Source: Fundidesulfovibrio terrae (GTDB lineage: Bacteria > Desulfobacterota > Desulfovibrionia > Desulfovibrionales > Desulfovibrionaceae). From it: a DNA stretch of 64,000 bases. The stretch is taken from NCBI RefSeq assembly GCF_022808915.1, contig NZ_JAKZFS010000001.1, positions 1,194,644-1,258,643 on the forward strand. The letters run 5' to 3'. The notes beneath the pieces are model-generated. The model was not told where the DNA came from. It did not search any database and saw nothing but the letters and a program-made list of their open reading frames with translations. A program made the translations under genes and the position numbers. Shown piece by piece: positions 48,624 to 57,796 of the stretch (position 1 is the first letter of the stretch; the number at the start of each line of letters is the position of its first letter).

Positions 48624-49673
48624 ATGTTGAACAGCCTGAGACTTGTCGATACCGTCAGATCCGCCGGTTGAGCCGCAAAGCTGGCCCCAGGGGACCTGGC
48701 GGCGGTCTTGCAGGAACTTTCCGTGCCAGATGATCCCCGGCTGCTCACCGGAACCGGTGACAACGAGGACGCGGCCGTTTTGACCTTTCCCCAGGGGAAG
48801 GCCCTCATCCAGACGGTGGATTTCTTCACCCCCGTGGTGAACGATCCCTTTCGCTTCGGCCAGATCGCGGCCGCCAACGCCCTTTCCGACGTTTACGCCA
48901 TGGGCGGAGAGCCGTTTTCGGCCATGAACATCGTCTGCTTCCCCGCCAAAGGGATGCCCCTTGGCATCCTCAAGGAGGTCCTGCGCGGCGGCCTCTCCAA
49001 GATTCTCGAAGCAGGGGCGGCCATGGCCGGCGGACACAGCGTGGAGGACGCCGAGATCAAGTACGGCCTCTCAGTCTCCGGGTTTGTCGAACCGGGCCGC
49101 TTCGCCTCCAACAGGGGGCTCGCCCCGGGTGACGCGCTGGTGTTGACCAAGCCGCTGGGCACGGGCGTCCTGGCCACGGCGGTGAAGGCCAACGCGCCTG
49201 GCGCGTCGCTTCTGGAGGAGACTGTCTGGCGGATCGCGTCACGGCTGAATGCCGTCCCCGGCGCTCTCATCCGCGAGTTCGGCCTCAGGGCGGCCACGGA
49301 CGTCACCGGCTTCGGCCTGGGCGGGCACGCCCTGGAAATGTCCCAGGCGTCCCGGCTGGCCATCGAGATCGAGGCCCGGGCAGTGCCTTTGATCCCCGAA
49401 GCCCCGAATCTCGTGCGGCAGGGATACGTTCCGGGCGGCAGCCATGCCAACCGGCGCTATTTCGCCGGGCGGGTGGACGTCGCTCCCGGCGTTGACACGG
49501 TGGCGCTCGATCTTATCTTTGATGCTCAGACCTCGGGCGGACTGCTTCTGGCCGTGCCGGGGAAAGACCTCCCTGGGGTTGTGCGCAGGCTCGAGGACGC
49601 CGGCGACCTTGCCGCCGTGGTCGGGCGCGTGCTGTCCGATCCCGCCCCCGGCGGCCTGCTGCGCATCCGTTGA
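48624..49673 (+). CDS. selD: Selenide, water dikinase SelD, itself a selenoprotein (UGA at codon 16)
   Basis: Makes selenophosphate from selenide and ATP, the selenium donor for selenocysteine and selenouridine. Codon 16 is an in-frame TGA (48669-48671) in the context SAG-U-AAK. This is exactly the catalytic Cys/Sec position of SelD, so it is read as selenocysteine and gives a 349-aa protein. Downstream motifs TGDNEDAAV, QTVDFF, ANALSDVYAMGG, AGGHSVEDAE and TDVTGFGLGGH are intact. The ATG at 48624 (MLNSLRL) is the only start in frame that includes the active site; gene callers that stop at TGA will start at 48708 and miss it. It is 7 nt after the LysR gene. Confidence 0.93.
48684..48703 (+). 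promoter_or_regulatory. Candidate SECIS hairpin for selD
   Basis: Starting 12 nt after the UGA, GCC-CCAGG pairs with CCTGG-(C bulge)-GGC around a GGA loop. The loop lies about 20 nt past the UGA, the distance and G-rich loop expected for SelB-binding bacterial SECIS elements. Fold drawn by eye. Confidence 0.6.
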
Positions 49674-49750
49674 CGGTCTCCAGACCGTCTGGACAGTCGC
49701 CCTGAAAAGTGCCAGAAAAACTTTTCCGGCCTGTTTATGGCCGTCCGGAA
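49672..49750. repeat. Two inverted repeats between selD and the small membrane gene
   Basis: GACGGTCT-CC-AGACCGTC (49672-49689) overlaps the selD stop, and TTCCGG...CCGGAA (49724-49750) lies before the next gene. Neither has a T-tract. The first may be a weak terminator; the role of the second is unknown. Confidence 0.4.
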
Positions 49751-49779
49751 TCCGTGCATTAAGCCCAAGGAGGATCGAT

Positions 49780-50193
49780 ATGAAGCCTGAGGAGAAGGTC
49801 GTTTCCATGGATGAATACCGCAAACCCAAGGAGAGTGACGTGCCCTCGATGAACGAGCTCAATGCCAAAACGTCCCAGGATATCAGCCGTATGGCCCTGC
49901 TGCTGGCCCTTTTGGCCGTTCTTCTTGCCGGGGTGCTCTTCTTCAAGGCCAATCAGAATCTCAACGTCCTGTCCAAGGACGTTTCCGGTATCAACGCCAA
50001 GGTGGGCACCATGGACGCCCGCATGGCTGAACTCGAGAACCTGCCTGCCAAGTCCAAGCGCATGGTCATGGGCACCATGATCATGGAAATGGCCCAGAAG
50101 GCTTCCTATCTGTCCACCCAGGTCGACGACCCCGAACAGGCCGCCAAGCTTCTGCAAGCCATGGAGCTTCTGCAGCAGGCCAAGCCTGAATAA
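49780..50193 (+). CDS. Small single-span membrane protein with C-terminal coiled coil, unknown function
   Basis: A 137-aa protein I do not recognise. The first 35 residues are polar and charged. One membrane segment follows at about 38-56 (RMALLLALLAVLLAGVLFF), then a helical, heptad-like region (about 60-137) rich in Met, Leu, Ala and Gln. The positive-inside balance suggests the N-terminus is cytoplasmic. The ATG at 49780 has an excellent AAGGAGGATC site. It is a single-gene unit between inverted repeats and its own terminator. Confidence 0.75.
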   Translation: MKPEEKVVSMDEYRKPKESDVPSMNELNAKTSQDISRMALLLALLAVLLAGVLFFKANQNLNVLSKDVSGINAKVGTMDARMAELENLPAKSKRMVMGTMIMEMAQKASYLSTQVDDPEQAAKLLQAMELLQQAKPE

Positions 50194-50217
50194 CTGTTCT
50201 CATTGAGAATCCGATGA

Positions 50218-50255
50218 GCCCAGCGCCGCAGAACGCGGCGCTGGGCCTTTGTTTT
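50218..50255 (+). terminator. Rho-independent terminator after the small membrane gene
   Basis: GCCCAGCGCCGC pairs with GCGGCGCTGGGC, 12 bp around a 5-nt loop, followed by CTTTGTTTT. The ribosome site of the next gene begins immediately after it. Confidence 0.92.
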
Positions 50256-50266
50256 GGAGGAACCTC

Positions 50267-52048
50267 TTGCTGCCTCGCTTCATTATTCTCCTGTCGCTGC
50301 TGCTAGCCGCTCCCGGCAATTCTTTCGCGCTCGAGCCGCCTGCCGCCCCAGACCCGGCATACGCCCAGATGGCCGAATCACTCTCCAAGTTCTATGAAAA
50401 GGAGATGGCCAAGCATAAGGTGAAGGGCATGGCCGTGGCCGTGGTGGACGGTGGAAAAATCGTCTGGGCCAAGGGCTTCGGCCTGGCGGACGAAGCCCGC
50501 AACATCCCCATGGAACCGGGCACCATCGTCAACCTGGGTTCCGGGGCCAAGCTGTTCACCAGCCTTGGGGCCATGGCCCTGGCCGGGCAGGGCAAGCTTG
50601 CGCTGGACGCGCCCGTCTCCGGGATGCTCCCCGGGCTCAAGCTCGCGGGCTCCGGTGATCCCGGCGTCACCGCCCGGCGCATCATGACCCACCACGCGGG
50701 TTTCCCGGCCAACTACCTCAAGGGGCTCCAGTCCAAGAAGCAGCACCCCGAGCCGCTCACCCTGGACAAATTGTCCGATATCCACATGGCCTTCGCCCCC
50801 GGGACGGTCTTCTCCCATTCCAACCTGGGCACGGCTGTGCTGGGCATGATGGTGGAGAAGGCCGCAGGTGAGCCGTTCTCCCCCTGGATGGACAAGGCCG
50901 TGTTCGCGCCGCTTGGCATGGCGGACACCTCCTACGAGGCGAAGCCCCAGTGGGAGGGACGCATGTCGGTGAGCTACGGGAATACCGGGGCGTATCCTCC
51001 GCTCGGATCCAACCAGCCCCAGGCCGTGTCCCTGTTCACCACCGCCCTTGACCAGGCCCGTTTCCTGAATGTGCTCTTCGGGGCTGACCAGGGGGCGCTT
51101 CCCCCCGGAGTCACGCCCAAGACCCTTTCGGACATGATGGACCCGCACAACGCCGACATCCCCTTGGACATGGACATGCGCGTGGGCCTGGGCTGGAACC
51201 TGAACCGCCCCGCCTTCGGTCCGGCCGGAACAGTGGCCTGGAACTTCGGGCGTAGCGGCGGCTTCCGTTCGCTGGTCATGGCCGCGCCCGGGTCCAAGCT
51301 CGGCGTGGTGGTGCTGGCCAACTCCAGCTCGGCCGAGGAGCCACGCAACTGCATGCTCGACCGCACCGCCGAGGAAACCCTGCGCCAGGCCATGGCCGCC
51401 AAGGGCGTCCCTCCGGCGAAGCCCGCCGCTCCTTCCTCCTGCCGCTTCCTGCCGCTGGACCAGGTGGCGGGGCAGTACGCCACCATCATCGGGGTGGTGC
51501 GGGTCACGGTGGAAAACGGCAAGCCGGTGGTGCGCCTGGACGGCAAGAACCTGGACCTCGATCCGTGCGCGGAAGGGGTTTACGGCGTGAAGTACCAGAT
51601 GCTCGGCATCACCCTCTACGACGTGACCAAGAACCAGAGCGGCCTCAAGTTCTCCTTCGACGAGGCCCAGGGCAAGACGCTCCTGGTGTTGCACCAGGCG
51701 GGGGAGCGCGAGCTCTTCGGGGTGAAGGTCGCCCCCTACGAGCTGACCCCGGTCTGGCAAGCCCGACTGGGCAAGTGGGTCCTGGACAACCAGGGCGAAG
51801 ACCTGCCGCTGGTGAAGGAATTGTCCCTGCGCCTGGAAGACGGCCTGATCCTCTACGAATCGAGGCTCCCCACCATCATGGACTTCAAGCAGTGCCTGCC
51901 GGTGATGCCGCTTGGCGAGAATTCGGGCAAGCTTGCCGGAATGGGCAGCTTCAGCCAGGCCATGGGCGACGAGTTCTACTTCGACCAGACTCCCGACGGG
52001 GAGCGTCTGCATTACGCGGGCTACGTCTTCAAGAAGAAGCAGGGCTGA
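50267..52048 (+). CDS. Secreted serine-hydrolase-like protein (class C beta-lactamase fold) with altered motifs
   Basis: A 593-aa exported protein with a signal peptide (about 1-21, ending NSFA). The beta-lactamase/transpeptidase-like domain (about 35-380) has the nucleophile motif S92-G-A-K95. The second motif, normally YxN, reads H184-S-N (FSHSNLG). The third, normally a His-containing HxGGTGGF, reads NFGRSGGF. About 200 further residues form an unassigned C-terminal domain. I chose the TTG at 50267 because GGAGG lies 6 nt upstream and the frame before it is inside the terminator. Activity is uncertain; it could be an esterase, peptidase or binding protein. Confidence 0.78.
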   Translation: MLPRFIILLSLLLAAPGNSFALEPPAAPDPAYAQMAESLSKFYEKEMAKHKVKGMAVAVVDGGKIVWAKGFGLADEARNIPMEPGTIVNLGSGAKLFTSLGAMALAGQGKLALDAPVSGMLPGLKLAGSGDPGVTARRIMTHHAGFPANYLKGLQSKKQHPEPLTLDKLSDIHMAFAPGTVFSHSNLGTAVLGMMVEKAAGEPFSPWMDKAVFAPLGMADTSYEAKPQWEGRMSVSYGNTGAYPPLGSNQPQAVSLFTTALDQARFLNVLFGADQGALPPGVTPKTLSDMMDPHNADIPLDMDMRVGLGWNLNRPAFGPAGTVAWNFGRSGGFRSLVMAAPGSKLGVVVLANSSSAEEPRNCMLDRTAEETLRQAMAAKGVPPAKPAAPSSCRFLPLDQVAGQYATIIGVVRVTVENGKPVVRLDGKNLDLDPCAEGVYGVKYQMLGITLYDVTKNQSGLKFSFDEAQGKTLLVLHQAGERELFGVKVAPYELTPVWQARLGKWVLDNQGEDLPLVKELSLRLEDGLILYESRLPTIMDFKQCLPVMPLGENSGKLAGMGSFSQAMGDEFYFDQTPDGERLHYAGYVFKKKQG

Positions 52049-52080
52049 CGCCTGGGCGTCAGGTTCCCGGATGAACGCGA

Positions 52081-52125
52081 AGGGGGGATGCAGGCTGCGG
52101 CTTGCGTCCCCCTGTTTGCATTTTT
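52081..52125 (+). terminator. Terminator after the serine-hydrolase gene
   Basis: A long imperfect hairpin from AGGGGGGATGCAGGC to GGCTTGCGTCCCCCT with a TGCG loop is followed by GTTTGCATTTTT. It begins 32 nt past the stop codon. Confidence 0.85.
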
Positions 52126-52167
52126 GGCAAGGAACCTGTCCATGGGCTCAAGATGGTTTACAATTTG

Positions 52168-52180
52168 ATGACGTTGTCAT
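52168..52180. promoter_or_regulatory. Short palindrome upstream of the chemoreceptor gene
   Basis: ATGAC-GTT-GTCAT lies 47 nt before the ATG at 52227. It could be an operator; there is no independent support. Confidence 0.25.
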
Positions 52181-52226
52181 ATTGCCCCAGAAGGGTAGGA
52201 GGGAATGAATCTACCAAGGGGCTTAT

Positions 52227-54254
52227 ATGCGTATTTCGTTTTCCTTGAGGATCGCGATACTCCTCGTGGTGTGCATCCTGGTGGTGAGTGCGGGAATTTT
52301 TGTCACAACGTACTACTTCATCTCCGACGGTTTCGACACCCAGGCAGTGAACGAGCTTGAGGCCCGGCAGAAAGCCGTGCAATCCAAGTTGGACGCCCTC
52401 AAGGAAAGCACGCTGGCCGAGACCTATCTCATCGCCGCGGATCTCGCGGTGGCCCAGGCCATCGAGAATGGCGACGCCGGCTTCCTGAAAAAGCACGCCA
52501 AGGAAATTCTCGACCGGACCAAGATCGACTTTCTGACCATCACCGACGCCACCGGCAAGGTCCTGGCGCGCGGCCACTCCGACCAGGCGGGCGACTCGGC
52601 CCTGAGCCAGCTGGCCATCCAGAAGGGCCTCAAGGGCATCGAGAGCGTGGGCCTGGAAGAGGGAACGGTGGTCAAGCTTTCGGTGCGCGGCGGAGCCCCG
52701 GTGAAGCTCGACGGCAAGGTCGTGGGCGCGGTTTCCGTGGGCGAGAACCTGGGCACCCACGAATTCGTGGATCAGGTCAAGCGCGACATGGGCGTGGAGT
52801 GCACCATCTTCAACGCTGAAACCCGCGTGAGCACCTCACTCATGCGCGAGGGCAAGCGCGCCGTGGGCACCAAGATGGACAACCCCAAGGTGCTTGAGAC
52901 GGTGTTGCAGAAGGGAGGCGTCTTCAAGGCCCGCAACACGATCCTGGGCCTGGCCTATGACACGGTCTACTGGCCCATGACCACCGCCGACGGGAAGATC
53001 GGCGGCATGTTCTTCATCGGCAAAGACCGCCAGAGCATCGACACCACCCAGCGCGGCATCGCGCTCAGCGTCATGGGGTCGGCCGGAGTGGTCGGCCTGA
53101 TCATGCTCGGGTTGGGCCTGTTCCTGGCCAGACGCATGACCAAGCCCATCTCCACCACCATCGACTTCGCCAAGGCCGTGGCTGCCGGAAGGCTCGATGA
53201 AGAGCTCGTCGTGACGCGCAAGGACGAAATCGGCGACCTGGCCGAAGCGCTTCGTTCCATGGTGCGGGCCATCAAGTCCAAGATCGCCGAAGCCGAGGAT
53301 AAAAGCCAGGAAGCCGGCCGGCAGGCCGAATTGGCCGAGCTGGCCAAGTGCAAGGCCGAGGAGGCCCACAACAGGGCCGAGGCCGCCCGTTGCGACGGCA
53401 TGCTCTCGGCCGCCGTGCAACTCGAGGGGGTGGTGCAGGGCATAAGCGTGGTCAGCACCCAGCTTTCCCGCCAGATCGACCTGACCACCGAGGACATGTC
53501 CCTGCAGGAGCGCCGTACCGCCGAAGCGGCCACGGCCATGGAGCAGATGAACGCCACGGTGCTCGAAGTGGCGCGCAGCGCCTCCAACGCCGCCCAGCAG
53601 GCCGCCCAGGCCAGGAGCAAGGCCCAGGACGGCCAGGGCGTGGTGAGCCGTTCCGTTTCGGCCATCGGCCAGGTGAACCGCATGGCCAATGAGCTGGAAC
53701 AGGACATGACCACCCTGGGCGAGCAGGCCCGGGCCATCAGCGGCATCATGGGCGTCATCTCCGACATCGCGGACCAGACGAACCTACTGGCCCTGAACGC
53801 CGCCATCGAGGCTGCCCGTGCGGGCGAAGCCGGGCGTGGGTTCGCGGTGGTCGCCGACGAGGTGCGCAAGCTCGCGGAAAAGACCATGACCGCCACAAAG
53901 GAAGTGGGCGATTCCATCCGCTCCATCCAGGACGGGACAACCCGCAACGTGGACCGGGTGAAGTCGGCGGCCGAGGCGGCCAAGAACGCCTCCGGGCTGG
54001 CCGAGGAATCGGGGCATGCCCTGCAGGAGATCGTCTCCCTGGTGGACGAGACCACGGCCCAGGTGCAGTCCATCGCCGCCGCCTCGGAGGAGCAGTCCGC
54101 CTCCAGCGAAGAGATCAACCGCATCGTCGAGGAGGTCAGCCGGATCACCTCGTCCACGGCTACGGGCATGCGCGGTTCGGCCGAGGGCGTGGCCGAGTTG
54201 GCCGGGCGCTCCAAGGAGCTGGAGTCCCTCATAGGCTCGTTCAGGAACGGTTAA
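52227..54254 (+). CDS. Methyl-accepting chemotaxis protein with periplasmic Cache-like sensor
   Basis: A 675-aa transmembrane receptor. TM1 (about 7-31) is followed by a periplasmic sensor (about 32-275) with the look of a single Cache domain ([40 protein letters not shown]). TM2 (about 278-302) leads to a HAMP domain ([20 protein letters not shown]), an unusually Ala/Glu-rich linker and the MCP signalling domain with the hairpin tip [21 protein letters not shown]. No C-terminal CheR-binding pentapeptide is visible. The stop shares TTAA with the convergent mobA stop. Confidence 0.95.
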   Translation: MRISFSLRIAILLVVCILVVSAGIFVTTYYFISDGFDTQAVNELEARQKAVQSKLDALKESTLAETYLIAADLAVAQAIENGDAGFLKKHAKEILDRTKIDFLTITDATGKVLARGHSDQAGDSALSQLAIQKGLKGIESVGLEEGTVVKLSVRGGAPVKLDGKVVGAVSVGENLGTHEFVDQVKRDMGVECTIFNAETRVSTSLMREGKRAVGTKMDNPKVLETVLQKGGVFKARNTILGLAYDTVYWPMTTADGKIGGMFFIGKDRQSIDTTQRGIALSVMGSAGVVGLIMLGLGLFLARRMTKPISTTIDFAKAVAAGRLDEELVVTRKDEIGDLAEALRSMVRAIKSKIAEAEDKSQEAGRQAELAELAKCKAEEAHNRAEAARCDGMLSAAVQLEGVVQGISVVSTQLSRQIDLTTEDMSLQERRTAEAATAMEQMNATVLEVARSASNAAQQAAQARSKAQDGQGVVSRSVSAIGQVNRMANELEQDMTTLGEQARAISGIMGVISDIADQTNLLALNAAIEAARAGEAGRGFAVVADEVRKLAEKTMTATKEVGDSIRSIQDGTTRNVDRVKSAAEAAKNASGLAEESGHALQEIVSLVDETTAQVQSIAAASEEQSASSEEINRIVEEVSRITSSTATGMRGSAEGVAELAGRSKELESLIGSFRNG

Positions 54255-54850
54255 GGAAGAATCTGCGCCAGCTCGGCTGGGGTGTTGACGTTGAAGAACG
54301 CCTGGCCGTCGTCCACCGAATAGACCACGCAGTGACGCAAGGCTGCCGGGATCGCTCGCGAGAGCTTCCGGCAGCCTTCTTCTTTGGCCGCGCGCAGAAG
54401 CGGTGCGGCTTCGGGCTCGTACACCGCCACCAGGGCCTCGATGAAGCCGGTCTCGGCCTGCTCGAAGGTGGTCATGACCGCATGGAGCGGGCGGGCGCGC
54501 CAGGCCGAAAGCAAGGTCTCCAGGGTGGCCTCGTCCAGGCGCGGCAGATCGCAGGAAAGCACCAGGCAGGAGACGCGGAACCGCGTAAGCGCGGTGAGGA
54601 TGCCGCCGATGGGGCCGTGCCCGGGGTCTTCGTCCAGGAACCAGGGGATGCCCGGGGCGATGGCGGAGGGGTCGCGGCCGGAAACCGCCACCACGGGGCA
54701 GAACCGGCCCGCCAGCTCGATCATCCGGGAGAGCATGGGCTTGCCATCCACGCGGAGAGCGGCCTTGTCCCGGCCCAGGCGGCTGCTCTTGCCGCCGGCC
54801 AGCACCACGGCGACCCCGGGAACGGGCAAATTACCGGGCGATGCGGCCAT
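54251..54850 (-). CDS. mobA: Molybdenum cofactor guanylyltransferase MobA
   Basis: A 199-aa nucleotidyltransferase that links GMP to molybdopterin to form the MGD cofactor used by formate dehydrogenases and relatives. The signature [13 protein letters not shown] (17-29) and later [14 protein letters not shown] and LSCDLPRLD fit MobA. The ATG at 54850 lies within the end of fdhD (20-nt overlap). Coexpressed with fdhD; convergent with the chemoreceptor, sharing four stop-codon bases. Confidence 0.95.
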   Translation of the reverse strand: MAASPGNLPVPGVAVVLAGGKSSRLGRDKAALRVDGKPMLSRMIELAGRFCPVVAVSGRDPSAIAPGIPWFLDEDPGHGPIGGILTALTRFRVSCLVLSCDLPRLDEATLETLLSAWRARPLHAVMTTFEQAETGFIEALVAVYEPEAAPLLRAAKEEGCRKLSRAIPAALRHCVVYSVDDGQAFFNVNTPAELAQILP

Positions 54851-55538
54851 GCTGGTCCGTGAAGACGCTGAAACGGTTCTCGCGTGAGAATCCGGCGAGG
54901 GTCATGCCCGCCTCGCGGGCGACTTCCACTCCGGCCGTGGTCACGGCGGACCGGCTGATCATGGCGAAGTAGCCGGACCGGGCCGCCTTGCCCGCCAAGG
55001 TCGCGGTAGCCCGAGCCGTGACGAAGAGCACCTTCCCGCCCAGGGGCAACCCCCTGGAGAGGGCCCATCCGGCCACGCGGTCCAGGCAGTTGTGGCGGCC
55101 GATATCCTCCACGTGGTGGATGAAGCCCTTGGACGCGGGATCGTACACCGCCGCGCGGTGGAAACAGCCCGTGGCGTCCCAGCGTCCGGCCATGTCCATG
55201 AACAGGGCTGCCCCCCTGAGGATTTCCTCCGGGCCGAGAGGACCGGGCCAGGGGGAGGGCGCGGGCAGCGCTCCCGCTACGAAGCGCACCCGAAATTCCC
55301 GGGGGCCGAGCTCTTCCATCGAGGGAATCAGCGACGCGTCCGGACGCAGGTCCAGGAGGGCGTGGCCCAGGGCCAGCTCGCCAAGGCCGTCGGGAAAGGC
55401 CCAAAGCTGTTTGGTCCCCATTCCCTCCACATGGAGGGTGACGGGAATTTCAGGAGCGGCTTCGTCTTCGAAGTCCCGCCAGGCCCCATCCTTGAACTGC
55501 CTGCAGGGCAGGTGCGCCAAATCGGTGTGTTGTTTCAT
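54831..55538 (-). CDS. fdhD: Formate dehydrogenase accessory sulfurtransferase FdhD
   Basis: A 235-aa protein that passes sulfur from IscS to the W/Mo-bisPGD cofactor, making formate dehydrogenases active. The diagnostic VEDIGRHNCLD (143-153) and TGCFHRAA (123-130) motifs are present. The E. coli enzyme uses a Cys pair (C121/C124); here only C125 is seen in that stretch. The ATG at 55538 starts the conserved part; the frame further upstream overlaps the divergent tupA. Paired with mobA by overlap. Confidence 0.93.
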   Translation of the reverse strand: MKQHTDLAHLPCRQFKDGAWRDFEDEAAPEIPVTLHVEGMGTKQLWAFPDGLGELALGHALLDLRPDASLIPSMEELGPREFRVRFVAGALPAPSPWPGPLGPEEILRGAALFMDMAGRWDATGCFHRAAVYDPASKGFIHHVEDIGRHNCLDRVAGWALSRGLPLGGKVLFVTARATATLAGKAARSGYFAMISRSAVTTAGVEVAREAGMTLAGFSRENRFSVFTDQHGRIAR

Positions 55539-55569
55539 CTGCCAGAATTGACATGACTCCCCCCCGGCT

Positions 55570-55580
55570 GGCAAGTTGCC
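55570..55580. promoter_or_regulatory. Palindrome in the fdhD-tupA divergent spacer
   Basis: GGCAA-G-TTGCC sits midway in the 67-nt gap that must hold both promoters and the ribosome sites. The flanks CCGG extend partial symmetry. A shared operator controlling W/Mo supply would fit; the regulator is not in the window. Confidence 0.45.
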
Positions 55581-55605
55581 GGAAATAATGACCGTGGAGG
55601 CCGCC

Positions 55606-56430
55606 ATGAGAAAGGGTTTGGTGCTCGCTGCAGCGCTCGTGCTGCTTGCAGGATTTTCCACAGCCGCGTTGGCCCAGGGGCAGGTGTTGATGATGGCCAC
55701 AACGACAAGCACCGAGGACACGGGTCTTCTACCCGTCCTGGCCGAGGCGTTCAAGAAGAAGTCCGGCATCGAGCTGCGCTGGGTGGCCGTGGGCACGGGC
55801 AAGGCCCTTGAGATCGGCAAAAACTGCGATGCGGACGTCCTCATGGTGCACGCCCCCTCGGCCGAGAAGAAGTTCATGGACGAGGGCGCCGGCAAGGCCA
55901 GGACCCAGATCATGTACAACGACTTCGTCCTGGTCGGTCCCAAGGCCGATCCGGCCAAGGTGAAGGGCAAGAGCACGGCCGAGGCCCTCAAGGCCTTGTC
56001 CACGTCCAAGGCGGTGTTCGTGAGCCGCGGAGACAAGTCCGGCACCCACATGGCCGAACTGGCCCTGTGGAAGGGCGCGGGCATGGAAACCCCGGACAAG
56101 GAATCCTGGTACATCTCCAGCGGCCAGGGCATGCTCCAGTGTATGCGCATGGCCGCGGAGAAGGGCGGCTACGTGCTGGCCGACCGGGGCACCTGGATCA
56201 AGTTCGAGGACACCCCCGAGGCGGGGAGCATGGCCATCCTGGTGGAGGGTGACGCCTCCCTGCGCAACCAGTACAGCGTCATCACCCTGAACCCCGAGAA
56301 GTGCTCCAAGGTCAAGCTCGAGGCCGCCGACGCCTTCGCCAAGTGGATCGCCTCCCCCGAAGGGCAGGACGTGATCGCCGGATTCAAGGTCATGAACAAG
56401 CCGCTCTTTTTCCCCAACGCCGGGAAGTAA
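55606..56430 (+). CDS. tupA: Tungstate ABC transporter, substrate-binding protein TupA
   Basis: A 274-aa periplasmic binding protein. A signal peptide (about 1-23, ending AALA) precedes the oxyanion-binding opening MATTTSTEDTGLL, the TupA signature that separates it from ModA. Further contacts lie in FVSRGDKSGTH and YVLADRGTW. I chose the ATG at 55606 for its GGAGG and proper signal peptide over an ATG at 55576. The stop shares one base with tupB (TAATG). Confidence 0.93.
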   Translation: MRKGLVLAAALVLLAGFSTAALAQGQVLMMATTTSTEDTGLLPVLAEAFKKKSGIELRWVAVGTGKALEIGKNCDADVLMVHAPSAEKKFMDEGAGKARTQIMYNDFVLVGPKADPAKVKGKSTAEALKALSTSKAVFVSRGDKSGTHMAELALWKGAGMETPDKESWYISSGQGMLQCMRMAAEKGGYVLADRGTWIKFEDTPEAGSMAILVEGDASLRNQYSVITLNPEKCSKVKLEAADAFAKWIASPEGQDVIAGFKVMNKPLFFPNAGK

Positions 56431-57122
56431 TGGATTACCTGCTGGACGGCCTGCAGCGGGCCGTGGACCTTCTGGCGAGCGGAGACGCCGAGACCTTCTC
56501 GGCCGTCTCCGCCACGCTCCAGGCCACGGCCCTTTCCATGGCCGTCGGCCTGGCCCTGGGGCTGCCCGCCGGGTTCTGCCTGGGTTACTTCTCCTTTCCG
56601 GGCAAGCGCGCCCTGCGCACCCTCTCGGACGCCCTTATGGCCTTTCCCACGGTGGTCATCGGCCTGCTGGTGTACGCCATGCTCTCGCGCCGGGGGCCCC
56701 TGGGCGAGCTTGGGCTTCTGTTCACCGTGCCCGGCATGTCCATCGGCCTGGCGCTTCTGGCGCTGCCCATGATCGTGAGCCTTACGGCTTCGGCCGTGGA
56801 GCAGATGGATCTGCGCCTGCGCCTGACCCTGCTCACCCTGGGGGCCGACTCCCGCCAGCAGCTCCTGGGCGTGCTCTGGGAGGCCCGTTACGGCGTTCTG
56901 GCGGGTGGCGTGGCCACGTTCGGCCGGGTGGTGTCCGAGGTGGGTATCGCCATGATGGTGGGCGGCAACATCAAATGGCACACCCGCACCATCACCACGG
57001 CCATCGCTCTGGAGACCGGCAAGGGCGAGTTCGCCCAGGGCATCGCCCTGGGGCTGGTGCTCATGGGCATTTCCATGGTGGTGAACACCGTCCTGGCCGT
57101 GCTCAGGCGCAGGGAGGGCTGA
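56430..57122 (+). CDS. tupB: Tungstate ABC transporter, permease TupB
   Basis: A 230-aa inner-membrane permease with about five to six membrane segments. The conserved cytoplasmic coupling loop of ABC importers is seen as LLGVLWEARYGVLAGGVATFGRVVSEVG (split at about 152-179). Starts at the overlapping ATG after tupA and ends overlapping tupC (TGATG), so the three are translated together. Confidence 0.93.
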   Translation: MDYLLDGLQRAVDLLASGDAETFSAVSATLQATALSMAVGLALGLPAGFCLGYFSFPGKRALRTLSDALMAFPTVVIGLLVYAMLSRRGPLGELGLLFTVPGMSIGLALLALPMIVSLTASAVEQMDLRLRLTLLTLGADSRQQLLGVLWEARYGVLAGGVATFGRVVSEVGIAMMVGGNIKWHTRTITTAIALETGKGEFAQGIALGLVLMGISMVVNTVLAVLRRREG

Positions 57123-57796
57123 TGGGCGTGCCCCCGGTGTACCGGATCAAGGACCTCGAGCACCGTTACGGGCGGCGCCTGGCCATGCGCTGCCCGTCGC
57201 TCATCATCGAACCCGGGCGCATAGCGGGCATCCGGGGGCCCAACGGCGCGGGCAAGAGCACGCTGCTTCAGATCATGTCCTTCCTGCTGGCCCCCACTGG
57301 GGGCGAGGTGCTTTTCATGGGCGAGCCCGCCCGCTACGGCGACGTCTCGCTTCGCAGGCGCGCGGTGCTCATGCCCCAGGACCCGGCGCTACTGCGCCGC
57401 AGCGTGGAAGCCAACGTGCTCTACGGGCTCAAGGTCCGGGGCCTGCCCGCCGACGGCGCGGCGCACAGGGCCCTGGAACTGGTGGGGCTCGAACCCGCCG
57501 GTTACCTCAAACGCTGGTGGAACGAGCTCTCCGGCGGCGAGGCGCGCCGCGTGGCCCTGGCCGCCCGTCTGGCCCTCAAGCCCCAGGTGCTCCTCCTGGA
57601 CGAACCCACGGCCAGCCTGGATCCTGCCAGCGCCGAAATGGTGCTCAAGGCGCTGGCCGCGGCCAGGGACCGGGACGGCCTGACATCGGTGGTGGTCAGC
57701 CACGACCGGGAGTGGCTGGACCTGGCCTGCGACGAAACCCATAGCCTGGAGCCCTGCGTCGACAGCGCGCAGCGGACCGGGGAGAACGAATCATGA
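57122..57796 (+). CDS. tupC: Tungstate ABC transporter, ATPase TupC
   Basis: A 224-aa ATP-binding subunit. Walker A GPNGAGKST (39-47), signature LSGGE (136-140), Walker B LLLDEP (to E161) and the switch His in VVVSHD are all present. It lacks the C-terminal regulatory domain common in ModC, as expected for TupC. The stop overlaps the start of the mobB-like gene (ATGA). Confidence 0.94.
   Translation: MGVPPVYRIKDLEHRYGRRLAMRCPSLIIEPGRIAGIRGPNGAGKSTLLQIMSFLLAPTGGEVLFMGEPARYGDVSLRRRAVLMPQDPALLRRSVEANVLYGLKVRGLPADGAAHRALELVGLEPAGYLKRWWNELSGGEARRVALAARLALKPQVLLLDEPTASLDPASAEMVLKALAAARDRDGLTSVVVSHDREWLDLACDETHSLEPCVDSAQRTGENES

Noticed and set aside
48668-48672. TGA in selD as a sequencing error or pseudogene
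   Set aside because: The stop falls exactly on the catalytic Sec/Cys codon, the frame is intact on both sides, and a suitable hairpin follows.
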